A stretch of DNA of 64,000 bases. Source: Pseudomonas fluorescens. Its GTDB lineage: Bacteria; Pseudomonadota; Gammaproteobacteria; Pseudomonadales; Pseudomonadaceae. This document shows positions 34,356-43,388 of this stretch, one piece after another. Within the stretch, counting starts at the first letter, position 1; every line of letters begins with the position of its first letter. Location of the stretch: NCBI RefSeq assembly GCF_000802965.1, contig NZ_JSAK01000029.1, forward strand, positions 143,127-207,126, in the 5' to 3' direction. Made by a program: the position numbers and the translations under genes. Under the pieces are notes generated by a model. The model saw only the letters and a program-made list of their open reading frames with translations, ran no database searches and was not told the origin of the DNA.

Positions 34356-35687
34356 TCACCTCAAAAACTGCAGAATCAACCAGCTGTTGGCCCCGCTGAT
34401 CACCACAAACAACCCCCAAGCCAACACCCGTGTCGGGAGCCGATTCACCAACGGCCCCATCAGCTTCTGATCGTTGGTCATGCGAATCAGCGGATACAAC
34501 GCAAACGGCAGCTGCAAACTCAACACCACCTGACTCAACACCAGCAGCTTGCCAATCGCATCGTCGCCCATCAGCCACACGCCGATGAACGCCGGGATCA
34601 GTGCCAGCCCGCGGGTAATCAAACGCCGTTGCCAGCACGGCAGGCGCAAGTTGAGGAAGCCCTCCATGATCACCTGACCCGCGATGGTGCCGGTGAACGT
34701 CGAACTCTGCCCCGACGCGAGCAGCGCGACGCCAAACAGCACACTGGCGAGCGCCCCGCCCACCAGTGGATCGAGCAGGTGATAGGCGTCCTGGATGTCG
34801 ACCACGTCGGTGTGTCCGCTCTGATGAAACGCCGCGGCGGCGAGGATCAGAATCGCCGCGTTGACCAGCAGCGCGAGGGCCAGGGAGCCGATGGTGTCGA
34901 TACGCGCGAGTTTGACAGCGTCCTGCTTGCTGGCCAGGTCTTTGCCGATCAGCCGGGTCTGCACGATCGAGGTGTGCAGGTACAAGTTATGCGGCATCAC
35001 CGTGGCGCCGAGAATGCCAATGGCCAGGTACAACGGCGCGGCATCGGCGAGCGCAGACAGTGACGGTTTGAAGCCTTGGGCAACGTCCGGCCAGTACGGT
35101 TTGATCAATAGCAGTTCGACGAAGAAACACACGCCAATGGTGCCTACCAGCACCAGCATGATCGCTTCCAGTCGGCGGAAGCCCCGGTTCTGCAGGGCCA
35201 GCACCAACAATGTGTCGAACGCCGTGAGGGCGATGCCGAAGGTCAGTGAACAACCCAGCAGCAAATGGAACGCCAGGGCACAGCCGAGGACTTCGGCGAG
35301 GTCGGTGGCGATGATCGAGATTTCCGCCAGCACCCACTGCGTGCGCGCGGTCCACGTGCTGTAGCGCTCGCGGCATAACTGCGCCAGATCACGCCCGGTG
35401 GCGATGCCCAGGCGCGAACACAAACACTGCACCACCATGCCCGCCAGACTGGCCAGCAGCACCACGAACAACAGGCTGTAGCCAAACCGCGAGCCCGCTT
35501 CGATAGCGGTTGCCCAGTTGCCCGGGTCCATGTAGCCGATGGACACCAGCAGGCCAGGACCGGCAAAGCGCAGGACACGCTTTAAAAAAGATGCGCCGGG
35601 ATCGACGGCAACACTGCCCGCCACTTCGGGTGGACAAAACGGCGCGGTGCCGACTTTGGGCAAACTGAATTTCACTCGATGGTCCAT
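34356..35687 (-). CDS. mntH: NRAMP-family Mn2+/Fe2+ transporter
   Basis: From the ATG at 35687 the product is 443 residues; an upstream in-frame GTG at 35729 is also possible, and neither has a clear ribosome site. Eleven or so membrane helices carry the NRAMP signatures: SIGYMDPGNWATAIEAG in helix 1 (DPGN binds the metal) and GATVMPHNLYLHTSIVQTR in helix 6 (MPHN). It imports manganese and other divalent metals by proton symport. I see no Fur or MntR box that I can call with confidence upstream. Confidence 0.93.
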   Translation of the reverse strand: MDHRVKFSLPKVGTAPFCPPEVAGSVAVDPGASFLKRVLRFAGPGLLVSIGYMDPGNWATAIEAGSRFGYSLLFVVLLASLAGMVVQCLCSRLGIATGRDLAQLCRERYSTWTARTQWVLAEISIIATDLAEVLGCALAFHLLLGCSLTFGIALTAFDTLLVLALQNRGFRRLEAIMLVLVGTIGVCFFVELLLIKPYWPDVAQGFKPSLSALADAAPLYLAIGILGATVMPHNLYLHTSIVQTRLIGKDLASKQDAVKLARIDTIGSLALALLVNAAILILAAAAFHQSGHTDVVDIQDAYHLLDPLVGGALASVLFGVALLASGQSSTFTGTIAGQVIMEGFLNLRLPCWQRRLITRGLALIPAFIGVWLMGDDAIGKLLVLSQVVLSLQLPFALYPLIRMTNDQKLMGPLVNRLPTRVLAWGLFVVISGANSWLILQFLR

Positions 35688-35775
35688 CAACAGGTGGGAA
35701 GCGCCCAGCTTAGACGTTCCGCTGCCCACACAAAACCTCTACGGGTTACGTCCGTTCCGTTTAAATGAAGTTCCC

Positions 35776-35881
35776 CGTAGGAGCTGCCGCAGGCTGCGAT
35801 CTTTTGATCTAGTTTTTGAGCGAACCTGAGACCGCTGAAGATCAAGATCAAAAGATCGCAGCCTTCGGCAGCTCCTACAGG
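35776..35881. repeat. REP inverted pair with mismatched subtypes
   Basis: The left arm ends GCCGCAGGC and the right arm GCCTTCGGC, so two variants of one class are paired across a 45-base spacer. The 278-bp gap 35688-35965 also holds an AT-rich TGTATACAAA palindrome at 35892-35901 that could be promoter-linked. Confidence 0.82.
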
Positions 35882-35965
35882 GAATTGGGTTTGTATACAA
35901 ATTTTCGGTATCTATAGAGCAATCGATGCTAACGTTGCCGCCAGAAACGGACTGGAGATGTGCGC

Positions 35966-36757
35966 GTGCTGATGCTCAAACTGCTGGTGATTCCAGGATT
36001 TTTGCTGCTGATTTCCTTGGCCGGTAAGCGTTGGGGGCCGAGCGTGGCAGGTTGGTTGTCGGGGTTGCCCGTGGTGGTCGGGCCGATTCTGTTCTTCCTC
36101 GCCATCGAACAAGGAGAACTGTTCGCGGCTCAATCGGCCATGGCCGCGCTGTCGGCGATGTTCGCCATGATTGCCTTTTGCGTGACCTACGCGCAGGTTG
36201 CCCAACGCGCCGGATGGCCACTGGCGCTGACGGTTTCGCTGTCGGTGTGGTCCGTGGCTGCGGTGGTGCTGTCACTGGTCCCGCCGTCACTGTTGTTCTC
36301 GGTGATCGCCGCCGCGACGGCGCTGCTGGCCGCGCCCTATCTGTTCCCGTCGGTGCAGCCGATTGTTTCCGGCCCGGCGCCCAAGTCGGACAAGTTGCTG
36401 CTGCGCATGATTGCCGGCGCCCTGCTGACGCTCGCGGTCACCTTGCTCGCCAGCACCGTCGGTGATCGCTGGAGCGGCCTGCTCGCAGTGTTCCCGGTGC
36501 TCGGCAGCGTGATGGCAGTGTTCTCCCAGCAAACCCGAGGCCCGGCGTTTACCGCCGCGCTGCTGCGGGCGACGGCCACTGGCATGTACTCGTTCTCGGC
36601 GTTTTGCCTGGTCCTGACGCTGGCGTTGCCGAGCCTGGGGATGAACGCGTTTGCCCTCGGTGTTGCCGTGTCCGTGGCGATGCTGGGCGTGACCAAACGC
36701 TTGCTGGCGCGGCCGGTAAAAACTCCCGCAAAACCTTCGATGATTTCGCACGAGTAG
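35966..36757 (+). CDS. Polytopic inner-membrane protein of unknown function
   Basis: The start is uncertain among GTG 35960, GTG 35966 (best spaced from GGAG at 35953) and ATG 35972. The product of about 263 residues has roughly eight hydrophobic helices, with conserved-looking KRWGPSVAGWLSGLPVVVGP between helices 1 and 2 and GDRWSGLLAVFPVLGSVMAVFSQ later. These two related loops (GP/WSGLPV and WSGLLAVFPV) hint at an internal duplication. I do not recognise the family and no substrate can be given. Confidence 0.75.
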   Translation: MLMLKLLVIPGFLLLISLAGKRWGPSVAGWLSGLPVVVGPILFFLAIEQGELFAAQSAMAALSAMFAMIAFCVTYAQVAQRAGWPLALTVSLSVWSVAAVVLSLVPPSLLFSVIAAATALLAAPYLFPSVQPIVSGPAPKSDKLLLRMIAGALLTLAVTLLASTVGDRWSGLLAVFPVLGSVMAVFSQQTRGPAFTAALLRATATGMYSFSAFCLVLTLALPSLGMNAFALGVAVSVAMLGVTKRLLARPVKTPAKPSMISHE

Positions 36758-36841
36758 AGCAACAAATTCGTGCGTCATTCGAACAGGTTTCGCCCACCAT
36801 CAGCCTCAGTTCACAACCAACCAATGACTGAGGCCTACACC

Positions 36842-37516
36842 ATGAAATTCTTTTTCCACCCTTCGCCCAACCCGATGAAAGTCGCCCTGCTGCTCGAAGA
36901 GCTGCAGACCCCTTACGAGCTGATCGGTGTCGACACCTTCAAGGGCGAACAACACCAGCCAGCCTTTTTGGCCATCAACCCGAACGCCAAGGTCCCGGCC
37001 CTGGTCGATGGCGACGCCACGGTCTTCGACTCCCAGGCGATCCTGCTGCACCTGGCGCAAAAACATCAGCGCTTCTTGCCGACTTCCGCTGCCGGCAATG
37101 CCGAGCTTCTTTCGTGGTTGATGTTCATCGCCACCGGCCTGTCGCCGTTCTCCGGCCAGGCCGTGCACTTCCTGCACCACGCCCCGGAAGACCTGCCTTA
37201 CGCGAAAAACCGTTACCTCAAGGAAGTCGAACGCCACTATCGCGTGCTAGATCAACGCCTGGCCGCTCATCAATTCCTGGCCGGCGACAGCTACAGCATC
37301 GCCGACATGGCACTCTGGGGGTGGGCCAATTACGCGCCGTACATCCTCGGTGAAAGCGGCCTGGCGGCCTACCCGAACGTCAAGCGCCTGTTCGACGAAA
37401 TCAGCGCACGACCGGCGGCTCAGCGTGCGCTCGGTTTGAAGGAAAAACTGGTATTGAAGGCCGAGTTCGACGAAGAAACCCGCCGCAATCTGTTCCCGCA
37501 AAATCAGGCGCAGTAA
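36842..37516 (+). CDS. Glutathione S-transferase family protein
   Basis: From the ATG at 36842 (GAGG eight bases upstream) the product is 224 residues. The N-terminal thioredoxin-like domain has FFFHPSPNPMKVALLLEEL, the cis-Pro motif NAKVPALV and DSQAILLHLA. The C-terminal helical domain has FLAGDSYSIADMALWGW with the N-capping motif. It resembles the YghU/YfcG-like and Ure2p-like bacterial GSTs. The substrate is unknown. Confidence 0.87.
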   Translation: MKFFFHPSPNPMKVALLLEELQTPYELIGVDTFKGEQHQPAFLAINPNAKVPALVDGDATVFDSQAILLHLAQKHQRFLPTSAAGNAELLSWLMFIATGLSPFSGQAVHFLHHAPEDLPYAKNRYLKEVERHYRVLDQRLAAHQFLAGDSYSIADMALWGWANYAPYILGESGLAAYPNVKRLFDEISARPAAQRALGLKEKLVLKAEFDEETRRNLFPQNQAQ

Positions 37517-37564
37517 TTCGGCTCCCGACTTTGAAGGTGAGTCCGATGTTTCGGCTCAGACTCT

Positions 37565-37686
37565 GTGACGAGGGAGCTTGCTTGCGCTGGGCTGCGAAGC
37601 GGCCCCCGGCATTCTTTCGCATATACCGCATCGGCAGTATTTGCGACGGCTACGCCGCCGAGCGGGAGCAAGCTCCCTCGCCACAG
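37565..37686. repeat. Long imperfect palindrome (GAGGGAGCTTGCTTGCGC class)
   Basis: The same class as 8944 and 41626: outer CGAGGGAGCTTGC / GCAAGCTCCCTCGCCACA arms, inner GGGCTGCGAAGCGGCCCC and CGGCTACGCCGCCG hairpins. The remaining part of 37517-37796 holds only the leader of the next gene. Confidence 0.8.
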
Positions 37687-37796
37687 GTACTGCATTTGCC
37701 AGAGAAGAGAGACCGTCCGTTAGCCCGCGCTGGAACCCGCCACAACCTCCGTGGGATGATCGCCGCCCACCGCGCGACCATCCCTGGAGATTCCGA

Positions 37797-38369
37797 ATGT
37801 CACTGTTGAGTAAAAAAGCCGTTGTCCTGTTGCTGGCAGCGGTTGCCAGCCTGGGGGCTTTGAATGCGCAGGCTGCCAAGGCTACGGCCAAGGAAACGGC
37901 GCAAACTCAGAAAGTCTCGCTGCTTGGCGGCAAGTTCACTTTCACCCTGCCCAAAGGCTTCATCGCCAACCCGCTGCCGGCCAGTCCTACCGGCGCGAGC
38001 GGCACGCTGTACAGCAACGAGACCACCAAAACCGTAGTCATCGCTGCCGAAAACAACCTGCCGGAAGGGACTCAGGTCAAGGACAACGACGGTGAGTTCC
38101 TCGACGGCACAGCCGCCGATTTCGACGCGTCACAACACAAGGCGCTGCCGGATTACAACAAACTCAGCGAAAAAAGCCTGACCCTGAAAAGCACCGGGCT
38201 GGGCGTGCGTCAGGTCGACAGCACCGCTACCCAGGGCGGCGGCGTGACCTTAAACACCACGCTGATGGCAGCGTCCGGAAACCGCATGACGGTGATTCAG
38301 GTCATCTCCCGACCCGGCGACATGGCGGCCCACGAAACGCTGATCAAGCAGATCGTCAGCGGCAAATAG
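37797..38369 (+). CDS. Secreted protein of unknown function
   Basis: The start at 37797 follows TGGAGA. The 190-residue precursor has a signal peptide ending LNAQA/AKAT (about residue 25). The mature domain begins with SLLGGKFTFTLPKGF and has GASGTLYSNETTKTVVIAAENNLPEG in short strands, suggesting a small beta-rich periplasmic domain of the DcrB/PsbP-like kind. No cysteines or catalytic motif are evident. I do not recognise a specific function. Confidence 0.75.
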   Translation: MSLLSKKAVVLLLAAVASLGALNAQAAKATAKETAQTQKVSLLGGKFTFTLPKGFIANPLPASPTGASGTLYSNETTKTVVIAAENNLPEGTQVKDNDGEFLDGTAADFDASQHKALPDYNKLSEKSLTLKSTGLGVRQVDSTATQGGGVTLNTTLMAASGNRMTVIQVISRPGDMAAHETLIKQIVSGK

Positions 38370-38371
38370 CC

Positions 38372-39088
38372 TTAAGGGTTGAGGCGCTGCAGCCAGGCAC
38401 TCAAGTCCTGCATCTCCTCGGCACTGATGCTGTGCCCGAGACCTTGATAGGTGTGAAACTCGGGCTCGAGTGAAATGCTCTGCAACAGGCTGTTGGCGTC
38501 GGTGCCATCGCTGTACGGAAGTCGCTGATCAGTAGTGCCATGACCGATGAAAATCGCCAGCGACTGGCGTTTTTCATCCGGTTTCAGCTCGGACTTGAGC
38601 ACCGGCAGAATCCGCCCGCTCTACGCGGCGATCCCGCCCACCGCTTCGGGATGCCGCAGGGCGACCTCGTAGGACATGATCGCCCCCTGGCTGAACCCCA
38701 CCAGAAATACCTTGCCCGGGTCGGTGTGATATTTCTTCGTTGCCTGATTGATGAAATCCAGCAGCACCTGGCCGCTGGCTTTCAGATCATCGGTCTCACC
38801 GTCGTAGGCACCATCGCCCTTCTTGCGAAACCACTGGTAACTGCCCTCTTGCATCACCATGGGCGCGCGCACCGACAGGTAGTTGTACTGCGCAGGTAAC
38901 TCATCCTTGATGCCGAACAGATCCTGCTCGTTACTGCCGTAACCGTGCAGAAAAATCACCAGTGGCTGATCGTGGGAATCGGAGTTGGCCTGCTCCAGGT
39001 ATTTGAGCGGCAGGTCGGTTTGCAGCGGGGTTTGAGCGTGGACGGCGGCGGATGCCAGCAGCGTGAGCAGAGCGAGAAACTTCAACAT
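38372..39088 (-). pseudogene. Secreted phospholipase/carboxylesterase-like hydrolase with in-frame amber stop
   Basis: Read through, the gene would encode 238 residues: signal peptide (cleavage after about AHA, residue 18), oxyanion segment VIFLHGYGSNE, nucleophile Ser133 in GFSQGA, Asp187 in GTTDQRLP and His219 in GLGHS. A TAG at 38621-38623 (codon 156) interrupts it without any frame change, leaving Asp and His downstream. Both halves keep normal coding character, so the mutation is recent, a sequencing error, or the codon is read through. The likely ancestral codon encoded Tyr, Leu or another one-step neighbour. Confidence 0.82.
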
Positions 39089-39157
39089 AGGCCTTCCTTC
39101 ACAGTGCGCAGGATTCGGTTCAGAGCCTAACATCTCTTCCCGGCTACGCACTCCCCT

Positions 39158-39225
39158 CTGTAGGAGCTGGCTTGCCAGCGATAGCGATCTCGAGGCCCCC
39201 ATCGCTGGCAAGCCAGCTCCTACAG
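39158..39225. repeat. REP inverted pair (GGAGCTGGCTTGCCAGCGAT type)
   Basis: A perfect palindrome with a short spacer, between the broken esterase and the AotO-like gene on the same strand. Confidence 0.87.
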
Positions 39226-39235
39226 ATGAATCGGG

Positions 39236-40348
39236 TTAATCGTTGATCAGTTTGCCCACCCGAATCGGCGCTCGCCCCGCCACTTTCGCCTGCCAGGTGC
39301 CCGGTTGCGTATAGCGTCCGCGATCGATCGCAAACAGCACGCCACTGGTACCGGCGCACACCGTAGTGACCTTGTCGTTCAGCGGGTCAACCACTTCAAA
39401 CAGCGCATCGCCCTTCTCCACCCACTCCCCGGCCTCGCGCAGGAAACTCACAACCCCGTGATGCGGCGCGAACAGGTATTGGGTGCCTTCGAACGGCATG
39501 CCTTCACAGCATTCAACCGGCGCCGCTGGCCAGCTACCCCTGATGAAACCCTGCTCGGCGAGGAAACCAAGAATCGCTTCGCAATTGGCTTGCGCCTGGT
39601 CGACGCGGGTGTCACCCATGCTCCCCAGTTCCAGGGTGGTCGCCAGGTTGGCCGGTGGAATGGCCGCCTCGGGGAACGCCCGGGCCAGTCGCAACCACGG
39701 CGAGGAGCAAGATTCGTCGAACGAGCTGCCACCCGAATCCTCACACAACAACGCGACGCCGGCCTTCAAACGGGCGGCCAGGGATTGCCACTGGGGCCAG
39801 TGTTGCGGCAACGCGTAAATGTGAATGGCTGCGTCGAAGTCGCAATGCAAATCGAGGGTGATATCCGCGTCGCAAGCGTGGCGCAGCAACAGCCGATGCA
39901 TCGCTTCCAGTTGCGAAGCCGGGGCCGGCAAACCGTCGAGTACCTGGCCCATGGTCTGGCGAATCAGCGCGATGTTGGCCTCGGCATCGTTGCCCAGACG
40001 ATCACCAATCAATTGCGCCACTGGCGCGCTGAGTTCAACGAACGCACGGTTGAAGTTCTTGCCGCTGCCCAACTCAAAGCGGCCCATGTGGCTGCCTTGC
40101 AGGTGCTGATCGAGACCGATGGGATTGGCCACCGGCACCAGTTCGATCACGCCTTGCAACTGCCCCTGATTTTCGAGTTCGGTCAGGCGTTTTTTCAGTT
40201 CCCAGGCGGTACGCATTCCCGGCAATTCGTCGGCATGCAGGCTGGCCTGGATGTAGACCTTGCGCGTGCCGGCGCCGTAACGAAACACGCTGAGTGTGCG
40301 TTCGGAGCCCAGATGGCTCCAGGGCAGAGAGTGATCGATGCGTTGCAT
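39236..40348 (-). CDS. Succinylglutamate desuccinylase/aspartoacylase-family protein, AotO-like
   Basis: A 370-residue M14-type zinc hydrolase: ASLHADELPG (His and Glu ligands) near residue 38, and LDLHCDFDAAIH (His ligand) near residue 165. The C-terminal part has a lipoyl-like beta barrel (GVVSFLREAGEWVEKGDALFEVVDP in pieces). Length and position beside a basic-amino-acid binding protein resemble AotO of the P. aeruginosa aotJQMOP cluster. The permease and ATPase genes are absent here. Its substrate is not known. Confidence 0.82.
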   Translation of the reverse strand: MQRIDHSLPWSHLGSERTLSVFRYGAGTRKVYIQASLHADELPGMRTAWELKKRLTELENQGQLQGVIELVPVANPIGLDQHLQGSHMGRFELGSGKNFNRAFVELSAPVAQLIGDRLGNDAEANIALIRQTMGQVLDGLPAPASQLEAMHRLLLRHACDADITLDLHCDFDAAIHIYALPQHWPQWQSLAARLKAGVALLCEDSGGSSFDESCSSPWLRLARAFPEAAIPPANLATTLELGSMGDTRVDQAQANCEAILGFLAEQGFIRGSWPAAPVECCEGMPFEGTQYLFAPHHGVVSFLREAGEWVEKGDALFEVVDPLNDKVTTVCAGTSGVLFAIDRGRYTQPGTWQAKVAGRAPIRVGKLIND

Positions 40349-40384
40349 GGGGAGACTCCGTTGAAAACTGCTAAAGCAGAGATC

Positions 40385-40472
40385 CTGTAGGAGCTGCCGC
40401 AGGCTGCGATCTTTTGATTTTGCTTTTCTAAAAACAAGATCAAAAGATCGCAGCCTGCGGCAGCTCCTACAT
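40385..40472. repeat. REP inverted pair (GTAGGAGCTGCCGCAGGCTGCGATC type)
   Basis: A near-perfect palindrome between the binding-protein gene and the AotO-like gene, on the downstream side of a strong terminator. Confidence 0.88.
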
Positions 40473-40514
40473 GGGAAACATTGGAAATGTGGGGGGCAGG
40501 ATAAATCATGAGCA

Positions 40515-40551
40515 TAAAAAAAGTGGCAGCCGCGTCAACGGCTGCCACTTT
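40515..40551 (-). terminator. Rho-independent terminator of the binding-protein gene
   Basis: A perfect 13-bp stem (40520-40532 with 40539-40551; AAAGTGGCAGCCG) with a 6-base loop, followed on the minus strand by a run of seven T. It starts 15 bp after the stop codon of the binding-protein gene. Confidence 0.92.
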
Positions 40552-40565
40552 CTGGAACGGTTCGA

Positions 40566-41348
40566 TTATTCCTCGCCGTACACGTCAAACTTGAAGTACT
40601 TGTCCTGCACTTTCTTGTACTTGCCGTTGGCGCGGATTTCGGTAATGGCTTTGTTGAATTGCTCGGCCAGCGCGGTATCACCCTTGCGCACCGCAATGCC
40701 GGCGCCACCGCCGAAGTATTTCGGATCGTTGTATTCAGGACCTACGAAAGCGAAACCCTTGCCGGCGTCGGTCTTCAGGAAACCGTCGTCCAGGTTGACC
40801 GAGTCGGCCAGCAACGCGTCAACGCGGCCGGAGACCATGTCCAGGTTGGCTTCTTGCTGGGAGCCGTAGCGAACCAGGTTGATCCCGGCCGGCACCAGCA
40901 CTTCAGTGGCAAAACGGTCGTGGGTACTGGCGCGCAGCACACCGACTTTCTTGCCTTTGAGCTCGGTCAGCGGGTCCTTCACATCGGTGCCTTCCTTCAT
41001 CACGAAGCGCGCCGGGGTGTGGTAATACTTGATGGTGAAGTCGACGTTCTTCTTGCGATCGTCAGTGATGGTCATGGACGACAGGATGGCGTCGATTTTC
41101 TTGACCTTCAGCGCCGGGATCAGGCCGTCGAACTCTTGCTCGACCCAAGTGCACTTCACTTTCATCTGCTCGCACAGTGCGTCGCCAATATCCACGTCGA
41201 AACCGGTGAGCTTACCGTCAGGGGTTTTCATCGAGAATGGCGGGTAACCGGCTTCGATACCGATGCGGATCGGCTTGGCGTCTTCGGCCACGGCGGTCAG
41301 GGACAACATCGACAGTGCCAGGGCACCGAACATCACTAGCTTCTTCAT
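40566..41348 (-). CDS. Periplasmic basic amino acid-binding protein, AotJ/ArgT-like
   Basis: A 260-residue type 3 solute-binding protein with a signal peptide ending AVA/EDAKPI. Family motifs are EAGYPPFSMKTPDGKLTGFDVDIGDALCEQMKVKCTWV (in pieces: GYPPFS, GFDVDIG, CEQMKVKC) and the ligand-binding region FDGLIPALKVKKIDAILSSMTIT. The two cysteines CEQMKVKC are typical of lysine/arginine/ornithine binders. No permease or ATPase gene is adjacent, and a strong terminator follows directly. It probably serves a transporter encoded elsewhere. Confidence 0.88.
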   Translation of the reverse strand: MKKLVMFGALALSMLSLTAVAEDAKPIRIGIEAGYPPFSMKTPDGKLTGFDVDIGDALCEQMKVKCTWVEQEFDGLIPALKVKKIDAILSSMTITDDRKKNVDFTIKYYHTPARFVMKEGTDVKDPLTELKGKKVGVLRASTHDRFATEVLVPAGINLVRYGSQQEANLDMVSGRVDALLADSVNLDDGFLKTDAGKGFAFVGPEYNDPKYFGGGAGIAVRKGDTALAEQFNKAITEIRANGKYKKVQDKYFKFDVYGEE

Positions 41349-41625
41349 TTATAACTCCTGTGTGCGGAGGCTTTTATTGGCAGCTTTCGATTGGCAGCGT
41401 TCGGTCGCTAGCTTGTGGCTGGTTAAGACCGAAGTGGCCGGCAGTCTAGAGGGGCTACAGGAGGGCAAATTGTCTTTAAGCGACAATTACTTATAGAAAA
41501 GTGGCGTAGGCATGATGACGATTGTGGTGTGCGCCATGGCGGTGCAAAGACTGTCGGACAATTCCTTATTTCAGATAAAACCTACCTGATTTTCGGTGTT
41601 TTCCGAGTGAAGAGTCGTACATGCC

Positions 41626-41756
41626 CTTGTGGCGAGGGAGCTTGTCGGATCGCCGCACCGTCCCGCTCGACTGCGCAGCAGTCGCCCCCTGTACATTGCG
41701 TACAAATGGGGGGGGCCGCTTCGCGGCCCAGCGGGAGCAAGCTCCCTCGCCACAGG
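41626..41756. repeat. Long imperfect palindrome (GTGGCGAGGGAGCTTG class)
   Basis: Outer arms CTTGTGGCGAGGGAGCTTG / CAAGCTCCCTCGCCACAGG, inner hairpins GACTGCGCAGCAGTC and GGGCCGCTTCGCGGCCC. The rest of the 428-bp gap 41349-41776 should hold the promoter of the binding-protein gene; I see no gene in it. Confidence 0.8.
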
Positions 41757-41776
41757 GGATCAGGGGTGATCGGAGA

Positions 41777-42205
41777 TCAGCATTCGCACCCAATTACAGT
41801 TGGGCGCTGCGACACCACACTCAATTGGAATCCCTCATCCAGCCAACCGGTCACGCCACCGATCATTTCCTTGACCGGGTAACCCAGCGCCGCCAGTTTC
41901 ACCGCTGCCTTGTTCGCGCCGTTGCAATGAGGGCCAGCGCAATAGACCACGAACAAGCTGTTTTTCGGGTAAGCCGCCAGAGCTCCAGCGTTGAGCATCC
42001 GCCCCGGAATATTGATCGCTCCCGGTACATGCCCACGCTCGAACGCCAACGGTCCGCGCACGTCCACCAGAATGAAATCAACTTCGCCAGCAGTCTGGCT
42101 GCCATGGACGTCGGAACAATCGGTTTCGAAGGTCAGACGATTGCTGAAATGCATCAGGGCAATGGCCGATGGGGCGGCAGGAATTTCGCGAACGAGGCTG
42201 GTCAT
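41777..42205 (-). CDS. Rhodanese-like sulfurtransferase
   Basis: From the ATG at 42205 (AGGAGA site upstream) the product is 142 residues, one rhodanese domain. It has FILVDVRGPLAFERGHVPGAINIPG and the active-site loop VVYCAGPHCNGA, followed by ALGYPVKEMIGGVTGW. Cys in YCAGPHC would carry the sulfur. It is divergent from ftrA; the pairing of ftrA with a rhodanese gene is common in proteobacteria and suggests regulation by FtrA. Confidence 0.9.
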   Translation of the reverse strand: MTSLVREIPAAPSAIALMHFSNRLTFETDCSDVHGSQTAGEVDFILVDVRGPLAFERGHVPGAINIPGRMLNAGALAAYPKNSLFVVYCAGPHCNGANKAAVKLAALGYPVKEMIGGVTGWLDEGFQLSVVSQRPTVIGCEC

Positions 42206-42305
42206 GGTACTTCTCCTGAGTGTCGTTGGGTGTGAACAGACTTTATCCGCCCGCCACTTGCGGCTACAGTGGCGCACAAGACACTCACCGGGAACTTTCC
42301 GCCAA

Positions 42306-43280
42306 ATGCAGCCCTCCCCTGGATTGGTCGCGATTCTGGCCTACGACGGTCTCTGTACATTCGAATTCGGCATCGCCGTGGAGATTTTTGGCCTGGCGCG
42401 GCCGGAGTTCGACTTTCCCTGGTACACCCATCAAATCGCCGCCGTCGATCAGGGGCCAATGCGCGCCATGGGCGGTATCCAGGTGCTGGCCGATGGCGGG
42501 CTGGAACTGCTCGAACAGGCCCGAACCGTCATTATCCCCGGCTGGCGCGACCGCAGCGCGGCAGTTCCCGAGGCGTTGCTGATCGCTTTGCGCCAGGCCC
42601 ATGCCCGTGGCGCCCGGCTGCTGTCGATCTGTTCCGGGGTCTTCGTGCTGGCCGCCACGGGGCTGCTCGACGGGCGAGGCGCGACCACGCACTGGCGCTA
42701 CACCACGGAGCTGGCCGAGCGTTTTCCAAACATTCTGGTGGACCCTGACGTGCTGTATGTCGATTCGGGTCAGTTGATCACCTCGGCCGGCAGCGCCGCC
42801 GGCATTGATGCTTGCCTGCATCTGGTGGCACGGGATTTCGGTACGCAAGTGGCCAATTCAGTCGCGCGACGGCTGGTGATGTCACCGCAACGCACCGGCG
42901 GCCAGGCGCAATTCATACCAACGCCGGTCAGTCCTACACCGCGCAGCGATCTTTCCCGCGTTATGCAATGGGCACGCGAACGCCTGCACGAACCACTGGA
43001 GGTGCGCGACCTGGCGAGCGAAGCGGCCATGAGTGAGCGCACGTTCCTACGACGTTTCACCGAAGCCAGTGGCCAATCACCCAAGACGTGGCTGCAACAC
43101 GAGCGCCTGGGCCGCGCCCGCGAACTGCTTGAAAGCACGAGTCACAACACTGAGCAGATTGCTCTGCATTGTGGTTATCGTTCGGTGGAAAGCTTTCGGG
43201 TGGCGTTTCGCAGCGTGGTGGGTGTGCCGCCTTCGGTGTATCGGGAGCGGTTTGGGCGTGGGGTCAAAGCTGTTTTCTGA
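42306..43280 (+). CDS. ftrA: AraC-family regulator FtrA (DJ-1/PfpI-type N-terminal domain)
   Basis: From the ATG at 42306 the product is 324 residues. Residues 8-180 form a GATase1/DJ-1-like domain (VAILAYDGLCTFEFGIAVEIFG, then LLSICSGVFVLAATGLLDGR with the Cys at the nucleophile elbow). The C-terminal AraC domain carries two helix-turn-helix units (DLASEAAMSERTFLRRF and IALHCGYRSVESFRVAFR). The match to FtrA/GlxA regulators is good. The divergent rhodanese gene is the probable target. Confidence 0.9.
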   Translation: MQPSPGLVAILAYDGLCTFEFGIAVEIFGLARPEFDFPWYTHQIAAVDQGPMRAMGGIQVLADGGLELLEQARTVIIPGWRDRSAAVPEALLIALRQAHARGARLLSICSGVFVLAATGLLDGRGATTHWRYTTELAERFPNILVDPDVLYVDSGQLITSAGSAAGIDACLHLVARDFGTQVANSVARRLVMSPQRTGGQAQFIPTPVSPTPRSDLSRVMQWARERLHEPLEVRDLASEAAMSERTFLRRFTEASGQSPKTWLQHERLGRARELLESTSHNTEQIALHCGYRSVESFRVAFRSVVGVPPSVYRERFGRGVKAVF

Positions 43281-43291
43281 GGTGGTCTTAC

Positions 43292-43370
43292 GGACCCCAT
43301 CGCGGGCAAGCCCGCTCCCACATGGACGGCGGAAATCCCTGTGGGAGCGGGCTTGCCCGCGATGGGGTCC
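43292..43370. repeat. REP inverted pair (GGGAGCGGGCTTGCCCGCGATG type)
   Basis: A palindrome extending to GGACCCCATCG/CGATGGGGTCC at the ends, between convergent ftrA and cobF. Confidence 0.88.
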
Positions 43371-43388
43371 GAACAGGCAACCCAGCCC

